A model generated the notes under the pieces. That model was not told the DNA's origin. It worked only from the letters and a program-made list of their open reading frames with translations, and ran no database searches. Made by a program: the position numbers and the translations under genes. A stretch of DNA of 64,000 nucleotides from Citrobacter sp. MGH106 (GTDB lineage Bacteria; Pseudomonadota; Gammaproteobacteria; Enterobacterales; Enterobacteriaceae), in assembly GCF_001037495.1 (NCBI RefSeq), contig NZ_KQ089822.1, forward strand, positions 186,001 to 250,000, read 5' to 3'. Numbering within the stretch: the stretch's first letter is position 1; every line of letters starts with the position of its first letter. Shown piece by piece: positions 17,268 through 27,508 of this stretch.

Positions 17268-17440
17268 AAGACGGTATCCACACTTAATTCGTTTGATTGG
17301 TGTTGGGCGGTAAAACCGCCAACGGCAAAACGAGGGCATACTTATATTTGCCGCTGCCTCTCCGTGCGGCTGTCGGGGTCTTCCCGAACGATATTCGGCA
17401 GTTAAGCCGTTAAATACTTCATCCTTCACGTTGTCTCTGC

Positions 17441-17533
17441 GTTAGCTGCGTTCACTCATCCTGGTCATGTACTGATGTACACTCCCTGGAGTTCGTTCAC
17501 TTACTGCCTTGATACAACGCGAATGATTTTGTC
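17441..17533. repeat. Dispersed repeat of about 95 bp, copy A (dnaG-rpoD gap)
   Basis: This segment aligns with 56525-56618 in the same orientation. Shared blocks include TAGCTGCGTT, ACTC-TCC, GCCTTG, CAAC-CGAAT and ATTT-G; by eye about 60 percent of positions agree. It sits between two cotranscribed genes. It is not a REP element. Confidence 0.6.
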
Positions 17534-17539
17534 TTTCGC

Positions 17540-19285
17540 TTATTTTTTAGCCAGCTCCTGGTTCAGTGTCCAGAGTTCCCGGCGTTCTTCGCTGCTTAAA
17601 CCGTGTGTGCGCTCACGAGCTATCAACTCTTCCTGGCGCAGTTCAAGCATCGAATCAAACATATGGTTGAGTGAGTCGGTGAAGGTTTTTTCTGCGATAT
17701 CTTTATCTGCTATATCGTCCCACATCGACAGTTTTTCAAGGGTTGCAGCATCATTTGTGCCGCGATAGTGCTCTAAAAGTTGTCCGGTGGTCAGACCTGG
17801 CTGAGACAGACAAGTGTTGACCAGTTCTCTAAATAAGCCAAGTCCGGGTAGCTTATTTTGGTCCAGGGCGCCTAACGGCGGAACCAGCGGTGCTAAGTCC
17901 GGGTTTTGCACCAGTAACCCTATCAGTATACGCATGGTAGTGCGTTTTAGCTGTGGAACAGGGCGGGAAGCCCCATTTTCTGCCAGTTTTGGCATTAAAC
18001 GTTCAAGCTGGCTGTCATCCAGAATGCCGAGCTTGTTCCCTAACTCCTGCCGCAGATAAATACGCAGCGTTTCGCCTGGAACCTGAGTGATCAGCGGCAG
18101 TGCTAAAGTGCTTAGCTGTGCACGTCCATCCGGAGTACTCAAATCCACCTGGGGCAGCAGGCTGTTAAATAAAAACGCGGAGAGCGGTAAGGCCTGCTCC
18201 ATCCGGGTTTCAAATGCCTCTTTCCCTTCTTTACGCACCAGCGTATCGGGATCTTCGCCATCAGGTAAAAACATAAAGCGCAGCTGACGTCCGTCTGTCA
18301 TGTAAGGCAGTGCGGTTTCCAGCGCGCGCCAGGCAGCATCGCGTCCGGCACGGTCTCCGTCGTAACAGCAAATGACGTTGTTCGTCGCACGGAACAGCAG
18401 TTGAATGTGATCGGCGGTGGTTGACGTCCCAAGGGATGCCACGGCGTAGTTAATGCCGAATTGTGCCAGCGCGACCACATCCATATAGCCTTCAACCACT
18501 AACAGGCGCTGTGGATCGGCGTTATCCTGTTGGGCTTCATAAAGGCCATACAACTGACGACCTTTATGGAAAATATCGGTTTCCGGGGAGTTCAGGTACT
18601 TCGGCAGAGCATCGCCCAGCACGCGTCCACCAAAACCAATCACCCGACCACGTTTGTCGCGGATGGGGAACATAACCCGTTCACGGAAACGATCGTAACT
18701 GCGTCCCTGATCGTTGGTGACCAACATACCCGCGTCGATCAGCGATTTGCGATTTTCAGGATTACCGCCAAACCGTTTCAGGACGTTGTCCCAGCCGGGG
18801 GGCGCAAAACCAATAGCAAAACGGGTGATCACGTCGCTACTGAGTCCTCGCTTTTCCAGATACTGGCGCGCAGGTGTAGCGGCGGGTTGCATCAGAGACT
18901 GTTGATAAAACGTGTTCAGGCCATCCATCAATTGATAAAGACTTTGCCGTTGATGGCGCTCTATCTGACTGGGGCCACTGCCTGCTTCATAAGGCACTTC
19001 GAGGTTGTGCATTGCGGCAAGTTCTTCGACGGTTTCCACAAACTCGAGCTTGTCGTAGTTCATGAGAAAATCGACGGCGTTGCCATGCGCGCCACATCCA
19101 AAGCAGTGATAAAACTGTTTTTCACCGTTTACGGTGAAAGAGGGGGTTTTTTCGTTATGGAACGGACAGCACGCATGATAATTTTTGCCCTGCTTTTTCA
19201 GCTTCACCCGCGCATCGATCAGATCGACAATGTCGGTTCTTGCTAGCAGATCATTAATAAAAACACGTGGAATTCGTCCAGCCAT
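17540..19285 (-). CDS. dnaG: DNA primase
   Basis: Synthesises RNA primers for lagging-strand replication with the DnaB helicase. 581 residues, same as E. coli. The zinc-binding domain has Cys40, His43, Cys61 and Cys64 (CCPFH and CFGCG). The Toprim catalytic core contains VVEGYMDVVAL (near residue 265) and the metal-binding DGDRAGRDAA (near 309). The C-terminal helicase-binding domain follows. Middle gene of rpsU-dnaG-rpoD, behind a partial terminator that keeps its expression low. Confidence 0.98.
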   Translation of the reverse strand: MAGRIPRVFINDLLARTDIVDLIDARVKLKKQGKNYHACCPFHNEKTPSFTVNGEKQFYHCFGCGAHGNAVDFLMNYDKLEFVETVEELAAMHNLEVPYEAGSGPSQIERHQRQSLYQLMDGLNTFYQQSLMQPAATPARQYLEKRGLSSDVITRFAIGFAPPGWDNVLKRFGGNPENRKSLIDAGMLVTNDQGRSYDRFRERVMFPIRDKRGRVIGFGGRVLGDALPKYLNSPETDIFHKGRQLYGLYEAQQDNADPQRLLVVEGYMDVVALAQFGINYAVASLGTSTTADHIQLLFRATNNVICCYDGDRAGRDAAWRALETALPYMTDGRQLRFMFLPDGEDPDTLVRKEGKEAFETRMEQALPLSAFLFNSLLPQVDLSTPDGRAQLSTLALPLITQVPGETLRIYLRQELGNKLGILDDSQLERLMPKLAENGASRPVPQLKRTTMRILIGLLVQNPDLAPLVPPLGALDQNKLPGLGLFRELVNTCLSQPGLTTGQLLEHYRGTNDAATLEKLSMWDDIADKDIAEKTFTDSLNHMFDSMLELRQEELIARERTHGLSSEERRELWTLNQELAKK

Positions 19286-19310
19286 AAGCCCCGTTATTTC
19301 TGATGACTAT

Positions 19311-19349
19311 AAACGAAAATAAGCCGCGCATTCCTTTCGGAAGCACGGC
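19311..19349 (-). terminator. Internal attenuating terminator between rpsU and dnaG
   Basis: On the minus strand GCCGTGC (19349-19343) pairs with GCGCGGC (19329-19323), followed by a T-rich stretch to about 19311. It corresponds to the known terminator T1 in the E. coli macromolecular synthesis operon, which lowers dnaG relative to rpsU. Confidence 0.8.
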
Positions 19350-19398
19350 CTTACAACTACAACTCGGTCTGAATTGAGAGACTTAGCTCTCAGAAGAC

Positions 19399-19653
<255 letters not shown>

Positions 19654-19684
19654 TCAACGCCAGCTTATTTCAAAATGGTGCGGA

Positions 19685-19714
19685 ATTTTACTGCAATTGC
19701 TGCTGCTTTGTAAA
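19685..19714 (-). promoter_or_regulatory. Promoter of the rpsU-dnaG-rpoD operon
   Basis: On the minus strand TTTACA (19714-19709) and TAAAAT (19690-19685) are separated by 18 bp, placing the start about 65 nt before rpsU. A second -10-like TATACT (19761-19756) further upstream may mark the other operon promoter. Confidence 0.55.
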
Positions 19715-19791
19715 GCACCGACACGATATTGAAAGGGACTTTTATAAGGGTGAGGAGTATACACGACGCTTCTTCCTGGGGCGAACAAAGT

Positions 19792-19820
19792 TTTACATCA
19801 ACCCGCATTCGACCTACACT
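19792..19820 (+). promoter_or_regulatory. Promoter of tsaD
   Basis: TTTACA (19792-19797) and TACACT (19815-19820) are spaced by 17 bp, with the tsaD ATG 30 bp downstream. Confidence 0.5.
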
Positions 19821-19850
19821 GCGCGGTATTAGAGCGAGGTAAAACAAGAC

Positions 19851-20864
19851 ATGCGTGTACTGGGAATTGAAACATCCTGTGATGAAACCGGCATCGCCAT
19901 TTACGACGATGAAAAAGGTCTTTTAGCCAACCAATTGTATAGTCAGGTGAAATTGCACGCTGACTACGGTGGTGTTGTGCCTGAACTGGCCTCGCGCGAT
20001 CACGTGCGTAAAACTGTGCCGCTGATTCAGGCTGCGTTAAAAGAAGCGAACCTGACGGCAAAAGATATTGATGCGGTGGCTTATACTGCAGGCCCAGGTC
20101 TGGTTGGCGCGCTGCTGGTTGGGGCAACGGTTGGGCGCTCGCTGGCGTTCGCATGGAACGTGCCTGCAATTCCTGTTCACCATATGGAAGGCCATCTGCT
20201 GGCACCGATGCTGGAAGATAATCCGCCGGAATTCCCTTTTGTAGCACTGCTGGTTTCCGGTGGACACACACAACTGATTAGCGTTACTGGTATTGGCCAG
20301 TATGAACTGCTGGGCGAATCGATTGATGATGCCGCAGGCGAAGCGTTCGATAAAACGGCCAAGCTGTTGGGGCTGGATTATCCTGGCGGCCCGATGCTCT
20401 CTAAGCTGGCATCGCAAGGCGTGGAAAAGCGCTTTGTCTTCCCGCGCCCGATGACCGATCGTCCGGGACTGGATTTCAGCTTCTCCGGTCTGAAGACCTT
20501 TGCCGCGAACACCATCCGTAATAACGAAAATGACGATCAGACTCGCGCTGATATCGCTCGTGCCTTTGAAGATGCAGTAGTCGATACGCTGATGATCAAG
20601 TGCAAACGCGCGTTGGATCAAACCGGTTTTAAACGTCTGGTGATGGCGGGTGGAGTGAGTGCGAACCGTACTCTGCGTGCGAAACTGGCGGAGATGATGC
20701 AAAAACGCCGTGGTGAAGTGTTCTATGCGCGCCCGGAATTTTGTACTGATAATGGGGCGATGATCGCCTATGCCGGCATGGTGCGTTTTAAAGCCGGTGC
20801 TACGGCAGACCTTGGCGTAACGGTGCGCCCACGCTGGCCGCTGGCGGAATTACCGGCAGCATAA
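19851..20864 (+). CDS. tsaD: tRNA N6-threonylcarbamoyladenosine transferase subunit
   Basis: Transfers the threonylcarbamoyl group to A37 of ANN-decoding tRNAs, with TsaB and TsaE. 337 residues, as in E. coli. It begins [18 protein letters not shown] (ASKHA phosphate motif) and carries the metal-binding HMEGH with His111 and His115. [11 protein letters not shown] and [13 protein letters not shown] are further family blocks. Divergent from rpsU. Confidence 0.98.
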   Translation: MRVLGIETSCDETGIAIYDDEKGLLANQLYSQVKLHADYGGVVPELASRDHVRKTVPLIQAALKEANLTAKDIDAVAYTAGPGLVGALLVGATVGRSLAFAWNVPAIPVHHMEGHLLAPMLEDNPPEFPFVALLVSGGHTQLISVTGIGQYELLGESIDDAAGEAFDKTAKLLGLDYPGGPMLSKLASQGVEKRFVFPRPMTDRPGLDFSFSGLKTFAANTIRNNENDDQTRADIARAFEDAVVDTLMIKCKRALDQTGFKRLVMAGGVSANRTLRAKLAEMMQKRRGEVFYARPEFCTDNGAMIAYAGMVRFKAGATADLGVTVRPRWPLAELPAA

Positions 20865-20875
20865 GTTGATATAGT

Positions 20876-20936
20876 GCCGGATAGCAGTATCCGGCCTACA
20901 GATTCCGTAGGCCCGGTAAGCACAGCGTTACCGGGC
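20876..20936. repeat. REP/BIME element between tsaD and ureG
   Basis: Two inverted elements: GCCGGATAGCAGTATCCGGC (20876-20895) and a CCCGGTAA/TTACCGGG stem (20912-20934). It lies between convergent genes and may stabilise or end both transcripts. Confidence 0.8.
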
Positions 20937-20943
20937 AAGAAAA

Positions 20944-21561
20944 CTACTCCCGCAGCATCCCTTTTTCTTCCAGAAATGTGATTATTTTTTCCAGACCCGC
21001 GCCCGTTTTTAAATTAGTAAACGTCCACGGACGCTCGCCGCGCATGCGCATAGTGTCGCGCTCCATAACTGCCAGTGAGGCTCCGACGTAAGGGGCGAGA
21101 TCGGTTTTGTTGATCACCAGAAAATCAGATTTAGTGATCCCTGGCCCGCCTTTACGTGGGATCTTTTCGCCTTCGGCGACGTCGATCACGTAGATCGTCA
21201 GATCCGCTAATTCCGGGCTGAAGGTTGCGCTCAGGTTGTCGCCGCCGCTTTCCACAAAGATCAGCTCCAGATTGCCAAACTTTTTGCTCAGCGCTTCCAC
21301 CGCAGCCAGATTCATCGAAGCATCTTCGCGGATCGCCGTATGTGGACAGCCGCCGGTTTCCACTCCCACAATTCTTTCCGGCTCCAGCGCCCCCGCTTCG
21401 GTGAGAATGCGCTGATCTTCTTTGGTGTAAATATCGTTGGTCACCACAGCCAGTTGGTATGTGTTGCGCATGGCTTTGCATAATGCCTCCAGCAACGCCG
21501 TTTTACCGGAACCGACCGGACCACCCACGCCAACGCGCAGGGGATGTTTGTATTCACTCAT
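20944..21561 (-). CDS. ureG: Urease accessory GTPase
   Basis: SIMIBI-class GTPase that drives nickel insertion into apo-urease, with UreD, UreF and UreE. 205 residues. The P-loop [13 protein letters not shown] is near residue 14, followed by [27 protein letters not shown] (magnesium and switch region) and the guanine-specificity [11 protein letters not shown]. Last gene of ureDABCEFG; the REP element follows. Confidence 0.98.
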   Translation of the reverse strand: MSEYKHPLRVGVGGPVGSGKTALLEALCKAMRNTYQLAVVTNDIYTKEDQRILTEAGALEPERIVGVETGGCPHTAIREDASMNLAAVEALSKKFGNLELIFVESGGDNLSATFSPELADLTIYVIDVAEGEKIPRKGGPGITKSDFLVINKTDLAPYVGASLAVMERDTMRMRGERPWTFTNLKTGAGLEKIITFLEEKGMLRE

Positions 21562-21570
21562 TTTTTCTCC

Positions 21571-22242
21571 TCAGGAGCGGAATAATCGGCAATATTGGGT
21601 TTCATGTCGGGCAGAGGCGATAGCGGCCAGCGGTGTTGCGGATCCCAGTCCGTCATCAGGACATGTCAGTGCCTGATCCAGGCCCTGCGCATATCGATCG
21701 CAAAGCAAAAGAATCAATCGCTGCGCCGCCTGTTGCCCAAAGGGAACCAGTTTGACCCCGGCCATGACGGCGCTCTCGATCCAGCTGTAGCCGAAACTCA
21801 GAGCGAGACTGATCAGAGGGATTTTCCAGCGCACGCCCAGCCAGGCCAAACCGCAAAGCTGGCTGTCAGCGAAGATCGCGCGCCATTCCTGGACGCAATC
21901 CGGTTCCCAGTCGACTACCAGGCGTGCGAAGGCTGCACCTCTGCTGCGTTCTTCCTCACGCAGTTCTCGGGTTTCCCGACAGGCCAGCAGATATGCCGTC
22001 CAGCGGCGGGCGGTACTGATATCATCCAGCTCACAGGCATGGTAAAGGCGGGCCAGCAGTGGTAAATCGACGGAAAAAAAGTTCTGTTCCATTTGTTGAA
22101 TTTGCCACTGCGCGAAGGTTTCGGTATCTGTTACCCAGCCGATTTCCACCGCCCACTCCAGACCCTGGGACCAGGTAAACGATCCCACCGGTAAGCTACT
22201 GCTGGCGAGCTGCATCAGGCGCAGCTGTTGGGTTTCACGCAT
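21571..22242 (-). CDS. ureF: Urease accessory protein UreF
   Basis: Binds UreD on the apo-urease and gates the UreG GTPase during nickel-centre assembly. 223 residues, mostly helical, with [21 protein letters not shown] at the N-terminus and the conserved [20 protein letters not shown] and [20 protein letters not shown] at the C-terminus. It abuts ureE at the ATG. Confidence 0.96.
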   Translation of the reverse strand: MRETQQLRLMQLASSSLPVGSFTWSQGLEWAVEIGWVTDTETFAQWQIQQMEQNFFSVDLPLLARLYHACELDDISTARRWTAYLLACRETRELREEERSRGAAFARLVVDWEPDCVQEWRAIFADSQLCGLAWLGVRWKIPLISLALSFGYSWIESAVMAGVKLVPFGQQAAQRLILLLCDRYAQGLDQALTCPDDGLGSATPLAAIASARHETQYCRLFRS

Positions 22243-22700
22243 CAGTGTGCATGACTGTGATGGTGCCCGTGGGACTCGCTGGCATACGCGCCCGCTTCCG
22301 GCTCAAAGGGCAGGTGGGCAAACGTGACCTGTAGATCGAACTGGCGCAGCATGTCATCCAGCACATGATCGTGGTGATAGCGCAGTTCATCGGGCAGAAT
22401 TTGCAGCGGTACGTGACGGTTTCCCAGGTGATAACAGGCTTTAGCGAGCAGGAACGGATCGGCGCAGTGCACGACGGAGACTGCTTCGTTTGCTGCGATA
22501 ATTTCTACCACTTCCGTACCTTCTGCCGTGCTCAGACGATCCCCCCCGCGTAACAACAGACCACGTGGCAGCAGTAAACCCGCCTCACGCCCGTCGTTCA
22601 GCCGCACTTTCGCGCGGCTTTTGACGCGAACATCGATGGGCAGCGTCAGCGTGGCGGTTACAGCGGCAGTGGTTTCAATACGTTGCGTCAGAAACAGCAT
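22242..22700 (-). CDS. ureE: Urease nickel metallochaperone
   Basis: Dimeric Ni(II)-binding protein that delivers nickel to the UreG-UreF-UreD assembly complex. 152 residues with the metal-site segment HPLQ-like GNRHVPLQI and the core [16 protein letters not shown]. The C-terminal tail HGHHHSHAH is histidine-rich but shorter than the tail of Klebsiella aerogenes UreE. Its stop overlaps the ureF start by one base. Confidence 0.95.
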   Translation of the reverse strand: MLFLTQRIETTAAVTATLTLPIDVRVKSRAKVRLNDGREAGLLLPRGLLLRGGDRLSTAEGTEVVEIIAANEAVSVVHCADPFLLAKACYHLGNRHVPLQILPDELRYHHDHVLDDMLRQFDLQVTFAHLPFEPEAGAYASESHGHHHSHAH

Positions 22701-22709
22701 CTCGACTCC

Positions 22710-24413
22710 TTAAAATAAAAAGTAACGTTGCGCCATCGGCAGCACGTCTGCCGGTTCGCTGGTAATTAATTCACCGTCGATGCGTACCTCATAGGTCTGG
22801 GCATCGACGGTAATATTGGGTTGCAGACAGTTGTGGATCATGTCGGCTTTTTTTACCGTCCGGCAGCCTTTTGCCACCGCGATAGCGCTTTGCAAATTGA
22901 GCTGCTGTGGGATGTTATGTGTAGCAGCAGCTTGCGAAATAAACGTCAGGCGGCTGTGATGGCGTGCTGCGCCGAGTGCCCCGAACATCATGCGGTAATG
23001 CACCGGCTGTGGAGTGGGAATCGAGGCGTTGATATCGCCCATCGGCGCGCAGGCAATCATGCCCCCCTTAATGATCGTGGCGGGCTTCACGCCAAAAAAA
23101 GCGGGTGACCAGAGCACCAGATCCGCCAGTTTTCCGACCTCTATCGAGCCAACCTCATGGGCGATGCCGTGTGTCAGCGCCGGGTTGATGGTGTATTTGG
23201 CGATATAACGTTTAACACGCTGGTTATCGTTGTCGCCGGTCTCTTCCGCCAGCGCGCCGCGCTGGATCTTCATCCGGTGGGCTACCTGCCAGGTTCGCAG
23301 GATCACTTCCCCGACACGTCCCATCGCCTGGGAATCTGATGACGTCAGAGAAAATGCGCCAATGTCATGCAGGACGTCTTCGGCAGCGATCGTTTCCCGG
23401 CGAATGCGTGACTCGGCAAACGCCACGTCTTCGGCAATATCCGGATCGAGATGATGGCAGACCATCAACATGTCCAGATGTTCATCGATCGTATTGACGG
23501 TATAAGGCAGCGTCGGGTTGGTGGAAGAGGGTAAAATATTGGCATATGCGCAAGCAGTGATGATATCCGGTGCATGCCCGCCGCCAGCACCTTCAGTGTG
23601 GAAGGTATGAATAGTGCGATCGCCGATCGCTGCCAGTGTATCTTCGACGAAGCCGGACTCATTCAACGTATCGCTGTGTAGCGCGACCTGAATGTCCATC
23701 TCTTCGGCCACGCTTAACGCACAGTCGATCGCTGCAGGTGTTGCACCCCAGTCCTCATGGATCTTCAGACCGATCGCACCTGCCATTACCTGTTCGCGTA
23801 GAGCATCAGGACTCGAGCCGTTGCCTTTGCCCAGAAGACCAATATTGACCGGTAGCGTGTCTGCCGCCTGTAACATTCGGGCGATATACCACGGACCTGG
23901 CGTGCAGGTTGTCGCATGGGTCCCGGCAGCAGGACCTGTGCCGCCACCGATCATTGTTGTCACGCCGGAGACCAGCGCCTCTTCTGCCTGTTGTGGGCAG
24001 ATCCAGTGAATATGGGTATCCACGCCGCCTGCGGTGACGATCTTTCCTTCACCGGCTATCGCTTCCGTCCCTACACCGATCGGGATCGTGACATCGGGCT
24101 GTATATCCGGGTTGCCCGCTTTGCCTATAGCGACGATCCTGCCCTCTTTTATGCCGATATCTGCTTTGACGATCCCCCAGTGATCGATGATCAACGCGTT
24201 AGTGATCACCAGGTCCACGCACGCCTGAGCGTTCATTTGCCCCTGGCCCATACCATCGCGGATCACCTTTCCACCGCCGAATTTGACCTCCTCACCGTAA
24301 GTGGTGAGATCGTTTTCTACTTCGATCCACAGTTCGGTATCTGCCAGACGGACTTTGTCACCAGTGGTGGGGCCAAACATGTCGGCGTAGGCCTGCCGGG
24401 ATAGATCACTCAT
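22710..24413 (-). CDS. ureC: Urease alpha subunit (catalytic)
   Basis: Catalytic subunit hydrolysing urea to ammonia and carbamate at a dinickel centre. 567 residues. All catalytic residues are at the Klebsiella aerogenes positions: His134 and His136 ([10 protein letters not shown]), Lys217 for carbamylation (GLKIHEDWG), His246, His272, flap Cys319 with His320 (MVCHH), and Asp360 (TSSDSQ). The start overlaps ureB by 8 bp. The enzyme appears intact. Confidence 0.98.
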   Translation of the reverse strand: MSDLSRQAYADMFGPTTGDKVRLADTELWIEVENDLTTYGEEVKFGGGKVIRDGMGQGQMNAQACVDLVITNALIIDHWGIVKADIGIKEGRIVAIGKAGNPDIQPDVTIPIGVGTEAIAGEGKIVTAGGVDTHIHWICPQQAEEALVSGVTTMIGGGTGPAAGTHATTCTPGPWYIARMLQAADTLPVNIGLLGKGNGSSPDALREQVMAGAIGLKIHEDWGATPAAIDCALSVAEEMDIQVALHSDTLNESGFVEDTLAAIGDRTIHTFHTEGAGGGHAPDIITACAYANILPSSTNPTLPYTVNTIDEHLDMLMVCHHLDPDIAEDVAFAESRIRRETIAAEDVLHDIGAFSLTSSDSQAMGRVGEVILRTWQVAHRMKIQRGALAEETGDNDNQRVKRYIAKYTINPALTHGIAHEVGSIEVGKLADLVLWSPAFFGVKPATIIKGGMIACAPMGDINASIPTPQPVHYRMMFGALGAARHHSRLTFISQAAATHNIPQQLNLQSAIAVAKGCRTVKKADMIHNCLQPNITVDAQTYEVRIDGELITSEPADVLPMAQRYFLF

Positions 24414-24726
24414 TGTCTGCCTCCAGCGCGCCCATCACGTCGCCGCGAAAACCAAAGATCCGCTGTGCACCCGCCACGCGAACCAGTTCGACTTCCCGCT
24501 TTTGACCAGGCTCGAAACGTACTGCTGTACCTGCAGGAATATTCAGACGAAAACCTAATGCTTTTGGACGATCAAAACGCAGCGCCGGATTGACCTCATA
24601 AAAGTGATAATGCGATCCGACCTGAACGGGGCGATCGCCATGGTTCTCCACCACGATCGTGCGGGTTTCTCTTCCTGCGTTGATGACGATATTTCCCGCC
24701 AGAATTTTATATTCACCAGGGATCAT
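24406..24726 (-). CDS. ureB: Urease beta subunit
   Basis: Structural subunit of the (UreABC)3 urease. 106 residues with [11 protein letters not shown] at the N-terminus and the conserved [17 protein letters not shown] and [17 protein letters not shown]. Its 3' end overlaps ureC by 8 bp, and ureA lies 9 bp upstream. Confidence 0.98.
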   Translation of the reverse strand: MIPGEYKILAGNIVINAGRETRTIVVENHGDRPVQVGSHYHFYEVNPALRFDRPKALGFRLNIPAGTAVRFEPGQKREVELVRVAGAQRIFGFRGDVMGALEADNE

Positions 24727-24735
24727 GACCGCTCC

Positions 24736-25038
24736 TTATATGATCGGGTTGTGAACGGTGACCAGCTTCGAACCGTCCGGGAAGGTGGCTTCAACCTGAA
24801 TGTCCGGGATCATTTCCGGCACCCCCTCCATCACCTGATCGCGGGTCAGAACGTGGCGACCGTCTTCCATCAGTGATGCAACGGTTTTGCCGTCACGCGC
24901 ACCTTCCATGATGAAGGCGCTAATCAACGCTACCGATTCCGGGTAATTGAGCTTCAGTCCGCGGGCCAGGCGGCGCTCCGCCACCAGCGCAGCAGTAAAG
25001 AGCAACAACTTGTCTTTTTCTCTGGGAGTCAGTTCCAT
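24736..25038 (-). CDS. ureA: Urease gamma subunit
   Basis: Structural subunit of urease. 100 residues: [21 protein letters not shown] at the N-terminus, [11 protein letters not shown] in the middle and [16 protein letters not shown] at the C-terminus, typical of enterobacterial UreA. Confidence 0.98.
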   Translation of the reverse strand: MELTPREKDKLLLFTAALVAERRLARGLKLNYPESVALISAFIMEGARDGKTVASLMEDGRHVLTRDQVMEGVPEMIPDIQVEATFPDGSKLVTVHNPII

Positions 25039-25048
25039 AGTGGTTCTC

Positions 25049-25945
25049 TTATGTTTGCCAGATTCGGGGTAGTACAGGGGGTTTTTGAGTCAGCAGCGGG
25101 CGCAGAAACTGCCAGAGGTTGCGCATTACGCGCTGAACGACCAGGTTGTCATTGGCGAGAACGCGTACCGTCAACAATGAGTCGACCACCGTTGCCCCGG
25201 TATAATCACCGAGAGGCGCAAGCCGTTCGCGAATGCCATCCAACATGTTTTCTGTGGCCGGATAGCACAGCAGCGTGCCAACCCAGGGCTGACAGGCAAG
25301 GGCATTCAGTTCACCGTTTTGAATATGTAGCCGTTCTATCAGCAACGGCAAACCCTCTCGCCACACCTCCAGACGGCTGTGTAGCGAGCCGTGGTTGAAG
25401 GCTTCCTGCATCACCGGTCGCCCCAGACAGTAGAGATCCCAGGCCAGCAGACGGCTGTTACTGGCAAGATGAAACGCGGACTGAAGGTTCGCGTGTGCGC
25501 CGGGAAAGAGGATCGTATCCTGCGGGAGCCATTCCAGCGTGCTTTGCGGAGCGAGTGTAAAATCCTGGCGCAGTACAGCCAGTGGACCCGAACTGCGATA
25601 AAACTTCCCTGCACCGGGCATGGTGATTAACGCGTGGCTTTTGTTATCCAGAGCGACGGAGATATGTAACTCATCGCCTCCGACAATCCCGCCGGGCGGA
25701 TGAAGTAAATAGAGGTGGCACACGTCTTCTTCCGGGTAGAACGGGCGTTGTACCGTTAGTGGACCAACATGGCGAGCTGAAGCGAGCACTGTTTTGTGCG
25801 CGGAACGGGTGAACCGCAGGTCCAGTTCAGCCTGCCAGCCCCGTGTGAGTGTCTCGTGCGCCGCGGTGTCCAGAGCGTTTCCCTTATCAACGTGAGGATG
25901 TGTGCATACCAAAAAGTATGCCTCAGCGCACAGGTAAACGGTCAT
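25049..25945 (-). CDS. ureD: Urease accessory protein UreD
   Basis: Scaffold that binds apo-urease and recruits UreF-UreG. Family similarity starts at [19 protein letters not shown] and continues through [12 protein letters not shown] and [12 protein letters not shown] to the C-terminal [12 protein letters not shown]. The only in-frame ATG (25945) gives 298 residues, about 28 more than the roughly 270 of Klebsiella UreD, and has no clear ribosome site. TTG at 25912 has GAGG eight nt upstream and is a reasonable alternative (287 residues); a CTG at 25873 after AAGGGA is another. First gene of the operon, only 16 bp beyond the ttdT terminator. Confidence 0.88.
   Translation of the reverse strand: MTVYLCAEAYFLVCTHPHVDKGNALDTAAHETLTRGWQAELDLRFTRSAHKTVLASARHVGPLTVQRPFYPEEDVCHLYLLHPPGGIVGGDELHISVALDNKSHALITMPGAGKFYRSSGPLAVLRQDFTLAPQSTLEWLPQDTILFPGAHANLQSAFHLASNSRLLAWDLYCLGRPVMQEAFNHGSLHSRLEVWREGLPLLIERLHIQNGELNALACQPWVGTLLCYPATENMLDGIRERLAPLGDYTGATVVDSLLTVRVLANDNLVVQRVMRNLWQFLRPLLTQKPPVLPRIWQT
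25904..25921. other. Short inverted repeat in the ureD leader
   Basis: GCATAC (25904-25909) and GTATGC (25916-25921) flank six bases. On the minus strand it overlaps the TTG start candidate of ureD at 25912, so it could be an operator or a start-masking stem. No urease regulator (UreR) is encoded in the window. Confidence 0.3.
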
Positions 25946-25960
25946 ACAAGAAGCTTATGG

Positions 25961-25987
25961 AAAAAAGGGGCGGCATCATGTCGCCCC
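25961..25987 (-). terminator. Terminator of the ttdABT operon
   Basis: On the minus strand GGGGCG (25987-25982) pairs with CGCCCC (25972-25967), with an inner CAT/ATG pair, followed by six T (25966-25961). It separates ttdT from the urease operon. Confidence 0.85.
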
Positions 25988-25995
25988 AACGAGGT

Positions 25996-27459
25996 TTACA
26001 GCAAAACGAGAGGCATCCAGACCAGACCGGTTATCACCAACAGCACCAGGAAGATCAGGCCGAAAATTGCGCCCAGCCGCCAGTAATCAACCGTTGGTAA
26101 ATAGCCGCTGCCGTAATAGATCGGGCTTGGACCTGTTGCGTATGGTGTAAGAATACTGCCCAGACCAATTGCAGCCCCTACCATCAGGCAGAATACTGGC
26201 AGCGGGATTGCCGGCATTGCCAGTGCGGCAGCAATCATCATTGGAGCCAGTGCGGAGGTATAAGCTGTGGCACTGGCAAAGAAGTAGCGCAGCAGGTAAA
26301 ACACCACGATCAGTGCCACCATTACCATGATGGGCGAGTAACCGCTTAGTCCGTTCGCCAGTAATTTACCAAACCAGGTAATAAAGCCGGTGTTATTTAG
26401 CCCGGTCGCCAGGGTAATCAGTGAGGCCAGCCAGAAAAAGACGTTCCATGCTGCTTTATTACTGACAATGTCATCCCAGGATATGATACGTAGCACCAGC
26501 ATAAGTGCGACGACGCTGTAACCGACCATTGCGGCATCGATATAATCGCCGCCAAAGATCCACAGCACCAGTGCCCCGACCATCAGTACCAGCATTTTCT
26601 TTTCTCGCGAGCAGAGGGGGCCCATCGCGTTAAGTTCCGACTCTGCCCAGAGAGGAACCTGATTGCCTGATTTTAGCACCGGTGGGTACAGCACATACGC
26701 CAGCCATGGCACTAACAACACCAGTAAAATGCTCAGCGGCAGCATACCTAAGAACCAGTCGCCCCAGCTTAGTGCGGTATGAGAAGCGCCTTTCATCAGG
26801 CCAATCAGCAGCAGGTTTGGCGCCATTGCCGTTAAGAAAATGGCGCTGGTGACGCAGTCAGCGACGATTCCCATCCACATAATATAGGAGCCAATAGAGC
26901 GAGAACTGGAATCATTCGGCTGTGAATTATACAGCGGCGGCAGGTTACGAATAATCGGATAGATAATTCCTGCACCACGCGCAGAGTTGGAAGGGGTGAC
27001 GGGGGCGAGGATCAGCTCAGAAAACATCACCGCATAGCCGAGAAACAGTGTACGGTGTCCCATCCTTTTCACCAGCCATAGCGCAATACGCCGACCCAGA
27101 CCGGTTTTCTCATAACCGGTACCGAACATAAATGCTGCGAAAATCAGCCAGATAACCGAGTTTGAAAAACCAGAAACTGCCCACGACAATGATTTGGCGG
27201 TAAATTTAAAACCGTCCTGGGCAAGTTGTTCAGGGCTAAATAACAGCCATGGCGAAAGTACAGCGATGATCGAGATCCCGATCATTGCCACCACAGCGCC
27301 TGGTACAGGTTCCAGAATGAGTCCCACAATCACACCGGTAAAGACGGCAAAATAGAGCCAGGTATGACTCTCAAGACCAGTGGGAACGGGCAGAACAGCA
27401 ATAATGGCGATGACCACCAGCGGAGCCAGGTATCGCCACCAACCAGCTAAAGGTGCCAT
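25996..27459 (-). CDS. ttdT: L-tartrate/succinate antiporter
   Basis: Inner-membrane DASS/CitT-type carrier that exchanges external L-tartrate for internal succinate during anaerobic growth. 487 residues with about a dozen hydrophobic segments; family blocks APVTPSNSARGAGIIYPI and GSILTPYATGPSPIYYGSGY are visible. Third gene of ttdA-ttdB-ttdT, 49 bp after ttdB with a hairpin in the gap. Confidence 0.97.
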   Translation of the reverse strand: MAPLAGWWRYLAPLVVIAIIAVLPVPTGLESHTWLYFAVFTGVIVGLILEPVPGAVVAMIGISIIAVLSPWLLFSPEQLAQDGFKFTAKSLSWAVSGFSNSVIWLIFAAFMFGTGYEKTGLGRRIALWLVKRMGHRTLFLGYAVMFSELILAPVTPSNSARGAGIIYPIIRNLPPLYNSQPNDSSSRSIGSYIMWMGIVADCVTSAIFLTAMAPNLLLIGLMKGASHTALSWGDWFLGMLPLSILLVLLVPWLAYVLYPPVLKSGNQVPLWAESELNAMGPLCSREKKMLVLMVGALVLWIFGGDYIDAAMVGYSVVALMLVLRIISWDDIVSNKAAWNVFFWLASLITLATGLNNTGFITWFGKLLANGLSGYSPIMVMVALIVVFYLLRYFFASATAYTSALAPMMIAAALAMPAIPLPVFCLMVGAAIGLGSILTPYATGPSPIYYGSGYLPTVDYWRLGAIFGLIFLVLLVITGLVWMPLVLL

Positions 27460-27472
27460 TGTTGTATCCCTG

Positions 27473-27501
27473 CGAAAAGAGGAGAGGCATCACGCCTCTC
27501 C
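27473..27501 (-). terminator. Hairpin between ttdB and ttdT
   Basis: On the minus strand GGAGAGGC (27501-27494) pairs perfectly with GCCTCTCC (27488-27481) around a 5-nt loop, then TCTTTTCG. It resembles a partial terminator or an mRNA-stabilising stem and may lower transporter expression relative to the dehydratase. Confidence 0.6.
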
Positions 27502-27508
27502 GGGAGGG

